A DNA stretch of 33,395 nt from Paractinoplanes polyasparticus. Its GTDB lineage: Bacteria; Actinomycetota; Actinomycetes; Mycobacteriales; Micromonosporaceae. Below, piece by piece: positions 8,016 through 16,211 of the stretch (the stretch's first letter is position 1; the number at the start of each line of letters is the position of its first letter). A program made the translations under genes and the position numbers. The stretch spans positions 1-33,395 of the forward strand of contig NZ_JAHWFK010000026.1 of assembly GCF_019710575.1 (NCBI RefSeq), written 5' to 3'. The notes below the pieces were generated by a model. That model did no database searches and had not been told where the DNA came from. It saw nothing but the letters and a program-made list of their open reading frames with translations.

Positions 8016-8798
8016 ATGACGTGGCAGATGCAGTTGCAGGTGACGGTGGAACGGCCGATCGACCAGCCCTTCGGGCAGCCGGGCGAGGTTTGGAGCACCG
8101 TGGAGACCGCGGTTCACGGCCCACGCGGTCTGCGCTGGAAGTCGAACGCCTTCACGGCGAAGTCGTGGGACGCCTTCCTCGGCCGGCTGGCCACCGTGCC
8201 CCACCATGCAGCGCTCTCTCTGATCACGCTCGACCGGCAGGGGTTTCCGAATGCGTTCCCGACGTTCTCGGTGGCCTTGGACACCAACGACGATGACCAC
8301 GGGTGGCTGTTCCTCAAGGTTCGGTTCGGCCCGGAACTGCTCGACGACCGCGACTTCCAGAAGTCGACGCTGGCCTTCGCGCGCAGTTTCGCGGAGGCGA
8401 CGGATCTGGCGTACGCCGAGATCTCGTACGACCGGGGCAGCGGGCGGACCGCCTACGAGGACGTCTTCCGTGGCCGGCCCGGCCGGACCGCACTCACCAG
8501 CCGCGAGACGCTCCGGGGCTATGCCTGGCTGACGGTCTGCCCACGGGAGATCGGCGAGCGGCTGGGCGGTCTCGACACGTTCCGCGGCAGCGGCGCGTTC
8601 GCCGAGGCTGAGCGCCTGCCTGCCGGCGGCTACTGGCTGCTGGCGACCGAGGACTGGCGTGACTTCGGTCCGGCGGCGGCCGAACGGATCTTCCCGGTGC
8701 TGGCGCCGGCGCTGCGGCCGGGCCCGCCGATGCAGGACGTGCCCGACGATCCGCCCTACTACGTGTCGCGCCGCAACGCGGCCGAACTCCAAGGCTGA
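8016..8798 (+). CDS. Hypothetical protein, possibly immunity-protein-like
   Basis: ATG 8016 starts a 260-residue soluble protein beginning MTWQMQLQVTVERPIDQPFG. It shows alternating beta-rich and charged segments, including LRGYAWLTVCPREIGERLGG in the second half and a late LPAGGYWLLATED. The overall feel, including the 'gYaWltvcP..i..rLGG...l..sGAF' region, is loosely like immunity proteins of the DUF3396 type, but I cannot confirm this and no toxin gene is next to it. There is no signal peptide or membrane segment. It is followed by another unassigned gene 5 bases after its stop, so they probably form a two-gene operon. Codon use is typical of its neighbours. Confidence 0.65.
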   Translation: MTWQMQLQVTVERPIDQPFGQPGEVWSTVETAVHGPRGLRWKSNAFTAKSWDAFLGRLATVPHHAALSLITLDRQGFPNAFPTFSVALDTNDDDHGWLFLKVRFGPELLDDRDFQKSTLAFARSFAEATDLAYAEISYDRGSGRTAYEDVFRGRPGRTALTSRETLRGYAWLTVCPREIGERLGGLDTFRGSGAFAEAERLPAGGYWLLATEDWRDFGPAAAERIFPVLAPALRPGPPMQDVPDDPPYYVSRRNAAELQG

Positions 8799-8803
8799 GG
8801 CGC

Positions 8804-9250
8804 ATGGGATACAGCGGCCGCATTCTGGTGGCTCGGATCGGGGGCCCGTATCGGGGCGGGGCCGCGCCGGTTCTGTGGGAGAGCGAGCGGAAGGACGGCT
8901 GGCGCTGGATCCAGTTCGACGGTGATGCTGCGGGCGCTCTGGCTGAAACGGTTGCGAGCACGGGGATGCCGGCGCTCTGGGCATACATCATGGACAGTGA
9001 CGTGGCCGACGTCGAGGCACTGACCCCGGGCGGGCAGCGGTGGCGCACCTATCTGCATCCGGATGTCGCCGAGGAGTTCGGGGCGCCGCCGCTCGTGCTG
9101 TCGGTGGACGAGGTGGTTGCCGCGGCCCTCGACTGGGCGGCGCAGGCCGGGCTGACCGCCGATCCGGGCGCCGTACGGGCTGCTCTGGAAGCTGTCAACG
9201 TCGAGGTCGAGGAGACCCTGGCCGCGCTGGTCACCGCGCTCGGTACCTAG
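8804..9250 (+). CDS. Hypothetical protein, 148 residues
   Basis: ATG 8804 with a GAGG ribosome-binding site overlapping the upstream stop region. The protein starts MGYSGRILVARIGGPYRGG and has a WESERKDGWRWIQFDGDAAG segment, then a region with LWAYIMDSDVADVEALTPGG, and ends in an acidic Ala/Val/Glu helix. I do not recognise a domain. The clustering with the 260-residue gene upstream suggests a shared role, and small MGYSGR...-type proteins occur as scattered accessory genes in actinomycetes. Its stop (TAG 9248-9250) overlaps, tail to tail, the TAG stop of the convergent dehydrogenase gene. Confidence 0.65.
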   Translation: MGYSGRILVARIGGPYRGGAAPVLWESERKDGWRWIQFDGDAAGALAETVASTGMPALWAYIMDSDVADVEALTPGGQRWRTYLHPDVAEEFGAPPLVLSVDEVVAAALDWAAQAGLTADPGAVRAALEAVNVEVEETLAALVTALGT

Positions 9251-10494
9251 AGGCGGTGGGCCTGCGGAACCGTTGTGGCGCCGCGCGTGTCGAAGAAGCG
9301 CTTGGCCAGCGCGGCCAGCTCATCGGCGTCGTAGGCGCGGTGTTTCTGCACCAGGATGACCAGGTCGGCCGAGGTCACCGTGCCCCGCAGGTCGCCGGCC
9401 CGGGGCACGATCCAGTCGGTCACGAACGGGTCGTGGAAGACGACGTCGGCGCCCAGCGACTGCAGATGACGGGCCAGGGGTTCGGCCGGGGACTCGCGCT
9501 GGTCGGCGATGTCCGGCTTGTAGGTGACGCCCAGCAGCAGGATCGTGGCGCCGTGTACGGCCTGGCCGTCGGTGTTCAGCAGGTTCTGGGCGCGGCGGGC
9601 CACGTACGAGGGCATCGTCGCGTTGATCTCCTGGGCCAGCTCTACGAAGCGGAACGGGTAGCCCAGCCGGCTGCGCACGTTGTGCGAGAGGTAATTGGGG
9701 TCGATCGGGATGCAGTGGCCGCCCACTCCGGGGCCGGGATAGAACGCCTGGAAGCCGAACGGCTTGGTCGACGCCGCGTGGATCACGTCCCACAGGTCGA
9801 TGCCGAGCTCGTGGCAGAACCGGGCCATCTCGTTGACCAGCGCGATGTTCACGTGCCGATAGGTGTTCTCCAGCAGCTTGGCCGTTTCCGCCTCGCGGGT
9901 GCCGCGCGTGCGCACCACCGTGTCGACGAAGCGGCCGTAGAAGGCGGCCGCCCGTTCGGTGCAGGCCGGGGTGTAGCCGCCCACCACCTTGGGAGTGTTG
10001 CGCGGGCCGAACTGCTCGTTGCCGGGGTCGATGCGCTCGGGCGAGAACGCCAGGTGGAAGTCGAAGCCCGCCACCAGACCCGACAGTTCCTCGAGCAGCG
10101 GGCGCACCACCTCGTCGGTCGTGCCGGGATACGTCGTCGATTCCAGGACCACGAGCATTCCCGTACGCAGATTCCGGCCGATCGCCGCCGTGGCGCCGGT
10201 GACCGCCCGCAGGTCGGGGCCGTCGCCCTCGGACAGCGGGGTGGGCACACAGATGACGGCGTGGGCGGCCGTGGCGATCAGCGATTCGTCGGTGGTCGGG
10301 GTGAAGCCTCCGGCCAGCATCCCGGCGACGTCGTCGTCACTCAGATCGTCCACATGGGAGCGTCCCGCCTGCAGGCCGGCCACCACGTCGGGCCGGACGT
10401 CGAACCCGGCGACGGACAGACCCGCGCGCACGGCCTGCTGCGCCAGCGGCAACCCGACGTACCCGAGCCCCAGCACGACCACGTCGAAGCTCAT
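9247..10494 (-). CDS. Nucleotide-sugar dehydrogenase (UDP-glucose / UDP-ManNAc dehydrogenase family)
   Basis: A 415-residue cytoplasmic enzyme that should oxidise a UDP-hexose to a UDP-hexuronic acid with two NAD+. It has the N-terminal Rossmann motif VVVLGLGYVGLPLAQQAV (residues 5-22), the VPTPLSEGDGPDL loop and a PFGFQAFYPGPGVGGHC motif with the catalytic Cys261. The C-terminal domain contains LLLGVTYKPDIADQRESPA. The pattern GPGVGGHCIPIDPNYL is closer to the WecC/UDP-ManNAc group than to plain UDP-glucose dehydrogenases, but the substrate cannot be fixed from sequence. It lies immediately upstream of the stealth gene on the map but downstream in transcription: the stealth stop overlaps this ATG as ATGA. 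Confidence 0.9.
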   Translation of the reverse strand: MSFDVVVLGLGYVGLPLAQQAVRAGLSVAGFDVRPDVVAGLQAGRSHVDDLSDDDVAGMLAGGFTPTTDESLIATAAHAVICVPTPLSEGDGPDLRAVTGATAAIGRNLRTGMLVVLESTTYPGTTDEVVRPLLEELSGLVAGFDFHLAFSPERIDPGNEQFGPRNTPKVVGGYTPACTERAAAFYGRFVDTVVRTRGTREAETAKLLENTYRHVNIALVNEMARFCHELGIDLWDVIHAASTKPFGFQAFYPGPGVGGHCIPIDPNYLSHNVRSRLGYPFRFVELAQEINATMPSYVARRAQNLLNTDGQAVHGATILLLGVTYKPDIADQRESPAEPLARHLQSLGADVVFHDPFVTDWIVPRAGDLRGTVTSADLVILVQKHRAYDADELAALAKRFFDTRGATTVPQAHRL

Positions 10495-12206
10495 CGCGTC
10501 GCCTCCGAGAGCGGGGCCCGGCTGATCTGTCGCGCCACCACCGGCGTACGCGGGGAAATGGTGCCCGCCCGTGGGATCGCCAGCTCCCAGCGGGAGGGAA
10601 AGGGCAGGTACGCCGGCAGGAACTCGGCCAGCAGGGCAGCCTGCTCGGCCACCGCCTCGGGGCTGCTCTGCGTGTCGTTGAGGCAGAACGCGTCGAGGTG
10701 CCGGTCGTGCAGCAGGCGGGCCAGGCGGAACGGGGTCTGCGGATCGGCCAGATCGGTGTAGAGGTAACGGATCTCACCGGGGGCTGCTCGCCCGGTCAGG
10801 TACGCGTAGTACTGCTGCAGCGACGAGAGCAGCGCGATGTCCTCGGGATGCCGGAACTGGTGCCCGGCCGTCGCCGCCACCCGGTCGGCGAAGCGCAGCT
10901 CGATCTCGTTCAGCACGCTGCGCCGCGACGGGTGCGGGGTGTGCTTCATCTTCCGGGTCAGCACCCGGCCGAACGCCCGCTGGATGAGGTCGCGGTTGTT
11001 CTTGCCGGCCGAGTCGGCGGGGGTGTCGCCCGGGGTGCGCGGCGCCGATCCGACCAGCGCCGCCGAGGGAAAGAACCGGGTCAGCCCGCCCGGCGTGAAG
11101 AACATCTCGGGCGCCACCGGGCGGCCCAGGAAGACGTCGTCGTTCAGATAGAGGAAATGCTCGCTGAGGCCCGGGATGCGGTGCAGCCGCGACTCGATCG
11201 CCTGCGAGTTGAAGGTGGGCAGCCGTCCCGTGTCGCCGAAGATCTCGCGGTGGCTGACCACGGTCAGGTCGCTCCGCGTGGTGTCCAGCCAGGCCGGCAC
11301 CTGGTCGTCGGTGACCACGAAGACATGCCGGATCCAGGGCGCGTACGCGTGCAGCGACCGCAACGAGTACCGCAGCTCGTCCCGCGAGACGAAGCGCGAG
11401 TCGTTGGCCGTCTGCTCGTTCGAGCCGGCCACCCAGCCGTTCTCGCGCAGCGCCCGTGCCTTACGGGCTCGCCAGGCCGGGTCGTCGCCGTCGACCCAGG
11501 TGTAGACGGCGTCGATCGGGAACGCGACCCGGTCCGGGCTGACCATCGTGAACACCTCGCGGGTGCGGTAGCGGCGGGCCCCGCCGGGCGCCCCGAACGG
11601 CCCGAAGACCGGCTCGGCCACGACGATCTCGGGCTCGTCAGCCGGCACCACGTCGGCTACCGGGTTGCTGCGCGGGCCGACCAGGTTGCCGCCCTCGGCC
11701 TTCCAGAACTCGACCTCGCAGCCGTACTCGGTGCCGAACGTCAGGCGGCCCTGCGGGTCGGTGACCGGCCAGCTCAGCCGCCATACGCGGGGCGCGACGG
11801 CCTCCAGGTGGGCGTCGAGTTCCCGCAGCACGCCGAGGGCGCGGTTGCGGTCGGTCTCGGCCACGGCCACGCCGGTACGGGTGAGGTCGGCCACCGGGAT
11901 GCGGAACCACCCGATGCCGGCGCTGGTGAGGGCGTCGAGCACGCGGTCGAGGTTCTCCCGGCGTACGCCCGAGGGGTGGGCGTCGAGGCGGCGCCGGGCG
12001 GTGAGCCGCCCCGAGGCTGTGCGGACCCGCAGGGCGGGCGCGTCGGTGATCGGCTTGAGCCGGCGCCGCGGGCCGAGCGGGACGAGCTGCCGCGCCACCC
12101 GCAGGCGGCGGGATTCCGGCACGAGCGGAAGCAGGCGGCGCTGCACCTGGCCGAGCAGGCGCCGGCGTACGGGCCAGGGCGTCAACTGGAGGATCCGGGG
12201 GCTCAC
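10491..12206 (-). CDS. Stealth family polysaccharide phosphotransferase
   Basis: A 571-residue protein, GTG start at 12206. Stealth proteins transfer hexose-1-phosphate to build phosphoglycan surface polymers. The conserved regions are visible in order: CR1 FPIDAVYTWVDGDDPAW, CR2 RFVSRDELRYSLRSLHAY plus HVFVVTDDQVPAWL, and CR3 PTFNSQAIESRLHRIPGL with HFLYLNDDVFLGRPV. A C-terminal region containing FRHPEDIALLSSLQQYYAY would be CR4. The N-terminal roughly 220 residues, with an Arg-rich stretch, are of unknown role and common in actinobacterial members. It is translationally coupled (4-base overlap) to the dehydrogenase gene, which probably supplies a uronic-acid donor. No membrane segment is evident. 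Confidence 0.9.
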   Translation of the reverse strand: MSPRILQLTPWPVRRRLLGQVQRRLLPLVPESRRLRVARQLVPLGPRRRLKPITDAPALRVRTASGRLTARRRLDAHPSGVRRENLDRVLDALTSAGIGWFRIPVADLTRTGVAVAETDRNRALGVLRELDAHLEAVAPRVWRLSWPVTDPQGRLTFGTEYGCEVEFWKAEGGNLVGPRSNPVADVVPADEPEIVVAEPVFGPFGAPGGARRYRTREVFTMVSPDRVAFPIDAVYTWVDGDDPAWRARKARALRENGWVAGSNEQTANDSRFVSRDELRYSLRSLHAYAPWIRHVFVVTDDQVPAWLDTTRSDLTVVSHREIFGDTGRLPTFNSQAIESRLHRIPGLSEHFLYLNDDVFLGRPVAPEMFFTPGGLTRFFPSAALVGSAPRTPGDTPADSAGKNNRDLIQRAFGRVLTRKMKHTPHPSRRSVLNEIELRFADRVAATAGHQFRHPEDIALLSSLQQYYAYLTGRAAPGEIRYLYTDLADPQTPFRLARLLHDRHLDAFCLNDTQSSPEAVAEQAALLAEFLPAYLPFPSRWELAIPRAGTISPRTPVVARQISRAPLSEATR

Positions 12207-12391
12207 GGACCGCCCAACGGCGACCTCTCCGGCGAGTTGCGCCGCATAGACGGCTTAGGTGGGTTATGGGCGTTTTGGGATACTCAATCGTGGTCGACCC
12301 CTACGGGGACGCGCTCAGGGTTACGGCTGATGCGGAGGCTTGCCCTGCTGCGTCATGGTGGAGGTCGATGCTTTTATCTTGGGAGGCCGGG

Positions 12392-12622
12392 ATGGGTAAG
12401 GCCGTCGCATTTCTGGTGGCAATGATCGCCGGAGTGATCGCTGTCGGCTGGGTGGTCAGCTCGCTGATCGGCCCGGTGCTGTTCTACCTGATCGTGGGCG
12501 CCCTCGCGGTCGGTGGCGGGTATTACCTCTACTCGAAGGCCAAGAAAGGCCTCGCCCCGGGCACCCGCACCCAGCGGCGCATCGAGGCGGCTCAGAAGAC
12601 GTACCGGATGCGGAACCGGTAA
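12392..12622 (+). CDS. Small two-helix membrane protein
   Basis: ATG 12392 is preceded by a strong GGGAGG ribosome-binding site and starts a 76-residue protein, MGKAVAFLVAMIAGVIAVGW. The two hydrophobic helices (about residues 4-26 and 30-48) are joined by a short SSLIGP turn. A basic cytoplasmic-like tail ends RIEAAQKTYRMRNR. The same frame extends upstream to 12266, but that part is not hydrophobic or conserved-looking and lacks a ribosome-binding site. Function unknown; such proteins sit before ffh in related genomes, as far as I can judge. It ends 65 bases before ffh. Confidence 0.75.
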   Translation: MGKAVAFLVAMIAGVIAVGWVVSSLIGPVLFYLIVGALAVGGGYYLYSKAKKGLAPGTRTQRRIEAAQKTYRMRNR

Positions 12623-12687
12623 GGCTTCCCGCGGGCGGCTAGGCTTGCCTCATCGCCGCTCTCTTCTGACCAACGGGAAGTCTCACC

Positions 12688-14259
12688 GTGTTTGACACTT
12701 TGAGTGACCGCCTCTCCGGGATCTTCACCAAGCTCCGGGGCAAGGGCAAGCTCACCGACGCCGACATCGACGCCACCGCCCGCGAGATCCGTCTCGCGCT
12801 GCTCGAGGCCGATGTCGCGCTGCCCGTGGTCAAGGCCTTCATCTTCAACCTCAAGGAGCGTGCCCGCGGGGCCGAGGTCTCGCAGGCGCTCAACCCGGCC
12901 CAGCAGATCATCAAGATCGTCCACGAGGAGCTCGTCACCGTCCTCGGCGGCGAGGGCCGGCGGCTCCAGTTCGCCAAGCAGCCGCCCACGGTGATCATGC
13001 TGGCCGGCCTCCAGGGCGCCGGTAAGACGACGCTGGCCGGCAAGCTGTCCCGCTGGCTCAAGGGCCAGGGCCACCAGCCGCTGCTCGTGGCGGCCGACCT
13101 GCAGCGCCCCAACGCGGTCAACCAGCTCCAGGTCATCGCCGGCCGGGCCGGCGTCGACATCTACGCGCCCGAGCCCGGCAGCGGCATCGGCGACCCGGTC
13201 CAGGTGGCCCGCGACTCGATCGACGTCGCCAAGCGCACCGCCAAGGACATCGTCATCGTCGACACCGCCGGTCGCCTCGGCATCGACGAAGACATGATGC
13301 AGCAGGCCCGCGACATCCGCGACGCCGTCGACCCCGACGAGGTCCTGTTCGTCATCGACGCCATGGTCGGCCAGGACGCGGTGCAGACGGCCGAGGCCTT
13401 CCGCGACGGCGTCGGCATCACCGGCGTGGTGCTCTCCAAGCTCGACGGCGACGCCCGCGGTGGCGCCGCGCTGTCGGTCCGGCAGGTCACCGGCGAGCCG
13501 ATCCTCTTCGCGTCGACCGGTGAGAAGCTCGAGGACTTCGACCTCTTCCACCCCGACCGCATGGCCAGCCGCATCCTCGGCATGGGCGATGTGCTCACCC
13601 TCATCGAGCAGGCCGAGCAGGCCTTCGACGAGGACCAGAAAGAGAAGATGACCGGCAAGCTCCTCGCCGGTGAGAGCTTCACGCTGGAAGACTTCCTCGA
13701 CCAGCTGATCGCCGTGCGGCGGATGGGCCCGATCGCCAACATCCTCGGCATGATGCCCGGCATGGGCCAGATGAAGGACCAGCTGGCCGAGCTCGACGAC
13801 AAGCACTTCGACAAGGTCGCCGCCATCATCCGCTCGATGACCCCCGGCGAGCGCACCAACCCCAAGATCCTCAACGGCTCCCGCCGCGCCCGCATCGCCA
13901 ACGGCTCGGGCGTCACCGTCATGGACGTCAACCAGCTGCTCAACCGCTTCGCCGACGCGCAGAAGATGATGAAGCAGATGGGCGGCATGATGGGCCTGCC
14001 CGGCGGCAACCGGCGCAAGGCCACCAAGAGCCCGAAGAACAAGCGCAAGGGCACCAAGGGCGGCAACAACAGGCCCCGTACGGGTGGGGGCGGCGGTCTG
14101 CCGGCCGGCTTCCCGGGTGGCATGCCCCAGCTGCCCCCGGGCCTCGACCCGAACGCCCTGGGTGGCGCGGGTGGAGCGGGCGGCTTCAACCTCCCCAACC
14201 TCGACTTCAACAAGCTGATGAAGCAGCAACAGCAGAAGAAGGACGACGACAAGCGCTGA
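12688..14259 (+). CDS. ffh: Signal recognition particle protein Ffh (SRP54)
   Basis: The 523-residue GTPase of the signal recognition particle, which binds 4.5S RNA and hydrophobic signal sequences of nascent membrane proteins and docks with FtsY. N domain at about 1-90; G domain with P-loop GLQGAGKT (107-114), DLQRPNAV, VDTAGR and the SKLDGDARGG motif; Met-rich M domain from about 300 with MMPGMGQMKDQ and the RNA-binding NGSRRARIANGSG. The roughly 80-residue Gly/Pro/Lys-rich tail ending in a poly-Gln/Lys stretch is longer than in E. coli and common in actinobacteria. GTG start at 12688 with a GGGAAG ribosome-binding site. A TAGGCT at 12640-12645 may be its -10 element. Confidence 0.98.
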   Translation: MFDTLSDRLSGIFTKLRGKGKLTDADIDATAREIRLALLEADVALPVVKAFIFNLKERARGAEVSQALNPAQQIIKIVHEELVTVLGGEGRRLQFAKQPPTVIMLAGLQGAGKTTLAGKLSRWLKGQGHQPLLVAADLQRPNAVNQLQVIAGRAGVDIYAPEPGSGIGDPVQVARDSIDVAKRTAKDIVIVDTAGRLGIDEDMMQQARDIRDAVDPDEVLFVIDAMVGQDAVQTAEAFRDGVGITGVVLSKLDGDARGGAALSVRQVTGEPILFASTGEKLEDFDLFHPDRMASRILGMGDVLTLIEQAEQAFDEDQKEKMTGKLLAGESFTLEDFLDQLIAVRRMGPIANILGMMPGMGQMKDQLAELDDKHFDKVAAIIRSMTPGERTNPKILNGSRRARIANGSGVTVMDVNQLLNRFADAQKMMKQMGGMMGLPGGNRRKATKSPKNKRKGTKGGNNRPRTGGGGGLPAGFPGGMPQLPPGLDPNALGGAGGAGGFNLPNLDFNKLMKQQQQKKDDDKR

Positions 14260-14296
14260 CCGGACGATCGCAGACTGGTCACTAAGCAATTAGCTT

Positions 14297-14462
14297 ATGA
14301 CTATGTTTGTTGATTGCCTGCTGCCCGACGTCGAGTTCGCGATCGACGACCTCGCGATCCTGCCGGACGAAGAAGTGCGGCGCCCGACGCTGGGTAGGCT
14401 GCGATCAGGCCGACGTCCTCGCCGGTCTGATTGATATTGGCATAGAGCAACTGGTCGGGTGA
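14297..14462 (+). pseudogene. Possible frameshifted remnant of a small gene
   Basis: An ATG at 14297 opens MTMFVDCLLPDVEFAIDDLA followed by ILPDEEVRRP, and the frame then becomes Arg-rich and stops at 14434. A different frame from about 14403 reads DQADVLAGLIDIGIEQLVG and stops at 14462. Both pieces look protein-like while the linking sequence does not, as if one small acidic protein had been broken by a frameshift. The DNA is noticeably more AT-rich (for example att gat att ggc ata) than the flanking genes. No family recognised; an antitoxin-like small protein is conceivable. Confidence 0.3.
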
Positions 14463-14500
14463 CTAGTATGATGGAGCGCGATCCCATCGAGGAGGATTCG

Positions 14501-15106
14501 ATGACCGCTGTTCTCTCCCTGGTCGACCCTCGCCTGCTCGAGCGGCACGACTTGACCGTCGATGACCTGGCTGACCTTCCCGAGGATCTTCGTTACGAGT
14601 TGATCGACGGAAGGCTCGTCTTGACCCCCCACGCGCTTCCTATCCATCAGATCATCGTCAACCGAACAGTTAACGCGGTCGAAGCGCAGTGTCCGGAGTT
14701 CGAGTACGTCGTCAACGGTGAACAGGCAGTTCGCATGGGTCTGCGGAGCGAGCTCAAGCCAGACGTCGTCCTCATCCGCGCGGAGGGCGCGAACCGATCG
14801 CCGGTGCTGCCGGCTGATGTCCCGCTCGTCGTGGAGATCATTTCCAGATCCTCGAAACACTACGACCGCAACAACAAGATGAAGGACTACGCTCTCGCCG
14901 GTATCCCTCACTACTGGATCATTGATCCGCTGGATGTCCAGGTGACCTTCACGCAATACCGGTTAGGCGTGGATGGCAATTACCACCGTCAGCTCCAGAC
15001 CGACGAGCTGGTCACCATCCACGAACCGTGGGAGATCACGTTGGACCTTCCTGCGTGGACACGCAAGCGCGACTACCTCGATGAGGTCGGCCGCCCGGAC
15101 AGGTGA
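14501..15106 (+). CDS. Uma2 family (DUF820) putative endonuclease
   Basis: ATG 14501 follows a GGAGGA ribosome-binding site and gives 201 residues. The fold is the PD-(D/E)XK-like Uma2 domain: DDLADLPEDLRYELIDGRLV near the start, ELKPDVVLIRAEG, PLVVEIISRSS and NNKMKDYALAGIPHYWIIDP. The acidic residues in these motifs are those expected to bind metal. The family is often called a restriction-endonuclease-fold nuclease, but its biological role is not established. Base composition is lower in GC at third positions than the neighbouring ffh and amidohydrolase genes. With the broken ORF before it, that suggests a small acquired patch. A TAGTAT (14464-14469) could be a -10 element. Confidence 0.88.
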   Translation: MTAVLSLVDPRLLERHDLTVDDLADLPEDLRYELIDGRLVLTPHALPIHQIIVNRTVNAVEAQCPEFEYVVNGEQAVRMGLRSELKPDVVLIRAEGANRSPVLPADVPLVVEIISRSSKHYDRNNKMKDYALAGIPHYWIIDPLDVQVTFTQYRLGVDGNYHRQLQTDELVTIHEPWEITLDLPAWTRKRDYLDEVGRPDR

Positions 15107-15119
15107 GGTCACCATCGGG

Positions 15120-15125
15120 TAGGAC
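15120..15125 (+). promoter_or_regulatory. -10 element of a likely leaderless transcript (amidohydrolase)
   Basis: TAGGAC lies 6 bases before the ATG at 15132, the spacing expected when transcription starts at the start codon itself. CGGACA 18 bases upstream is a partial -35 match. No ribosome-binding site is present. Confidence 0.5.
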
Positions 15126-15131
15126 TGTTCT

Positions 15132-16211
15132 ATGGCTCTGCATGTGCGTGGGACTGTGCTGCCCGACGGGGACGTGAAAGATCTTTGGCTGGTGGGGGAT
15201 CGGGTCACGTTCGAGCCGGTCAGGGACGCTGAGACGATCAGTGACGGCGGGTTCGTGGTGCCGGGGCTGGTTGACGCGCACTGTCACCTGGGAATCGCGT
15301 TCGGGGCCAAGCCGATCACCCGCCTGGAGCAGGCCCGGGAACTGGCGGTCACCGACCGCGACGCGGGAGTGCTGGCGTTGCGGGACGCGGGGTCGCCCTA
15401 TCCCTATCCCGAGCTGGAGGACGAGCCGGAGATTCCGCGTCTGGCCCGGGCCGGGCGGCACGTGGCGCCGCCGAAGCGGTATCTGCGGGACGTCGGTGTC
15501 GAGGTCGACGGGATCGATGACGTGCGCGCTGCCGTCACCGAGCAGGCCCGGGCGGGCAACGGGTGGGTGAAGCTCGTCGGCGACTGGATCCACCGCGACA
15601 AGGGAGACCTCGCCCCGTCCTGGGATGCCGAGACCATGGCGGCCGCAGTCGATGCGGCGCACGCGGCCGGGGTGCGGGCGGCGGTGCACACGTTCTCCGA
15701 GGAGGGCGTCGACATCATGGTGCGCGCCGGCGTCGACTCCGTGGAGCACGGCACCGGGCTGTCCCTCGACCTGATCGACGAGATGGCCCGGCGCGGCACC
15801 GCCCTGGTGCCCACAATGATCAACATCCGGACGTTCGCCGGCATCGCCGAGCGGGCCCGGGACAAGTTCGACACGTACGCCGACCACATGATCCGCCTGA
15901 TGGAAGGCTTCCCGGCCGTCGTGCGGGCCGCTCACGAAGCCGGGGTTCCCATCTACGTCGGCACCGACGCCGGCGGCGGCATCCGGCACGGCCTGGTCGC
16001 CGAGGAGATGCTGATCCTCGAGGAGGCCGGCCTGCCCGCCGAGGACATCCTGGCCGCCGGCTCGTGGCGTGCCCGTGAATGGCTCGGCTTCCCCGGCCTG
16101 GTCGAGGGCGGCCTGGCCGACCTGATCGTCTACGAGGCCGACCCACGCGCGGACCTGCGAGTGGTCCGCGCGCCGAGCCGCATCGTCCTCAAGGGCCGCG
16201 TCATCCGGTAA
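15132..16211 (+). CDS. Amidohydrolase family metal-dependent hydrolase
   Basis: A 359-residue TIM-barrel hydrolase of the imidazolonepropionase/prolidase-like branch. The metal site is visible as His50 and His52 (VDAHCHLG), a likely carboxylated Lys147 (GWVKLVGDW), His186 (AAVHTFSEEG), His206 (VEHGTG) and Asp279 (VGTDAGGG). Short beta-sandwich pieces flank the barrel at both ends (MALHVRGTVLPDG; DLIVYEADPRADL). The pattern is that of cyclic amide or peptide hydrolases, but the substrate cannot be deduced. There is no signal peptide, so it is cytoplasmic. It ends 11 bases inside the convergent beta-propeller gene. Confidence 0.88.
   Translation: MALHVRGTVLPDGDVKDLWLVGDRVTFEPVRDAETISDGGFVVPGLVDAHCHLGIAFGAKPITRLEQARELAVTDRDAGVLALRDAGSPYPYPELEDEPEIPRLARAGRHVAPPKRYLRDVGVEVDGIDDVRAAVTEQARAGNGWVKLVGDWIHRDKGDLAPSWDAETMAAAVDAAHAAGVRAAVHTFSEEGVDIMVRAGVDSVEHGTGLSLDLIDEMARRGTALVPTMINIRTFAGIAERARDKFDTYADHMIRLMEGFPAVVRAAHEAGVPIYVGTDAGGGIRHGLVAEEMLILEEAGLPAEDILAAGSWRAREWLGFPGLVEGGLADLIVYEADPRADLRVVRAPSRIVLKGRVIR

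Noticed and set aside
6972..8798. 608-residue rightward gene
   Set aside because: The first two thirds are an out-of-frame Arg/Pro-rich shadow of the FAD hydroxylase; the real gene starts at ATG 8016.
12904..14289. Large leftward frames opposite ffh
   Set aside because: They are composed of Leu/Val/Asp/His strings typical of the antisense of high-GC genes; ffh motifs are complete on the + strand.
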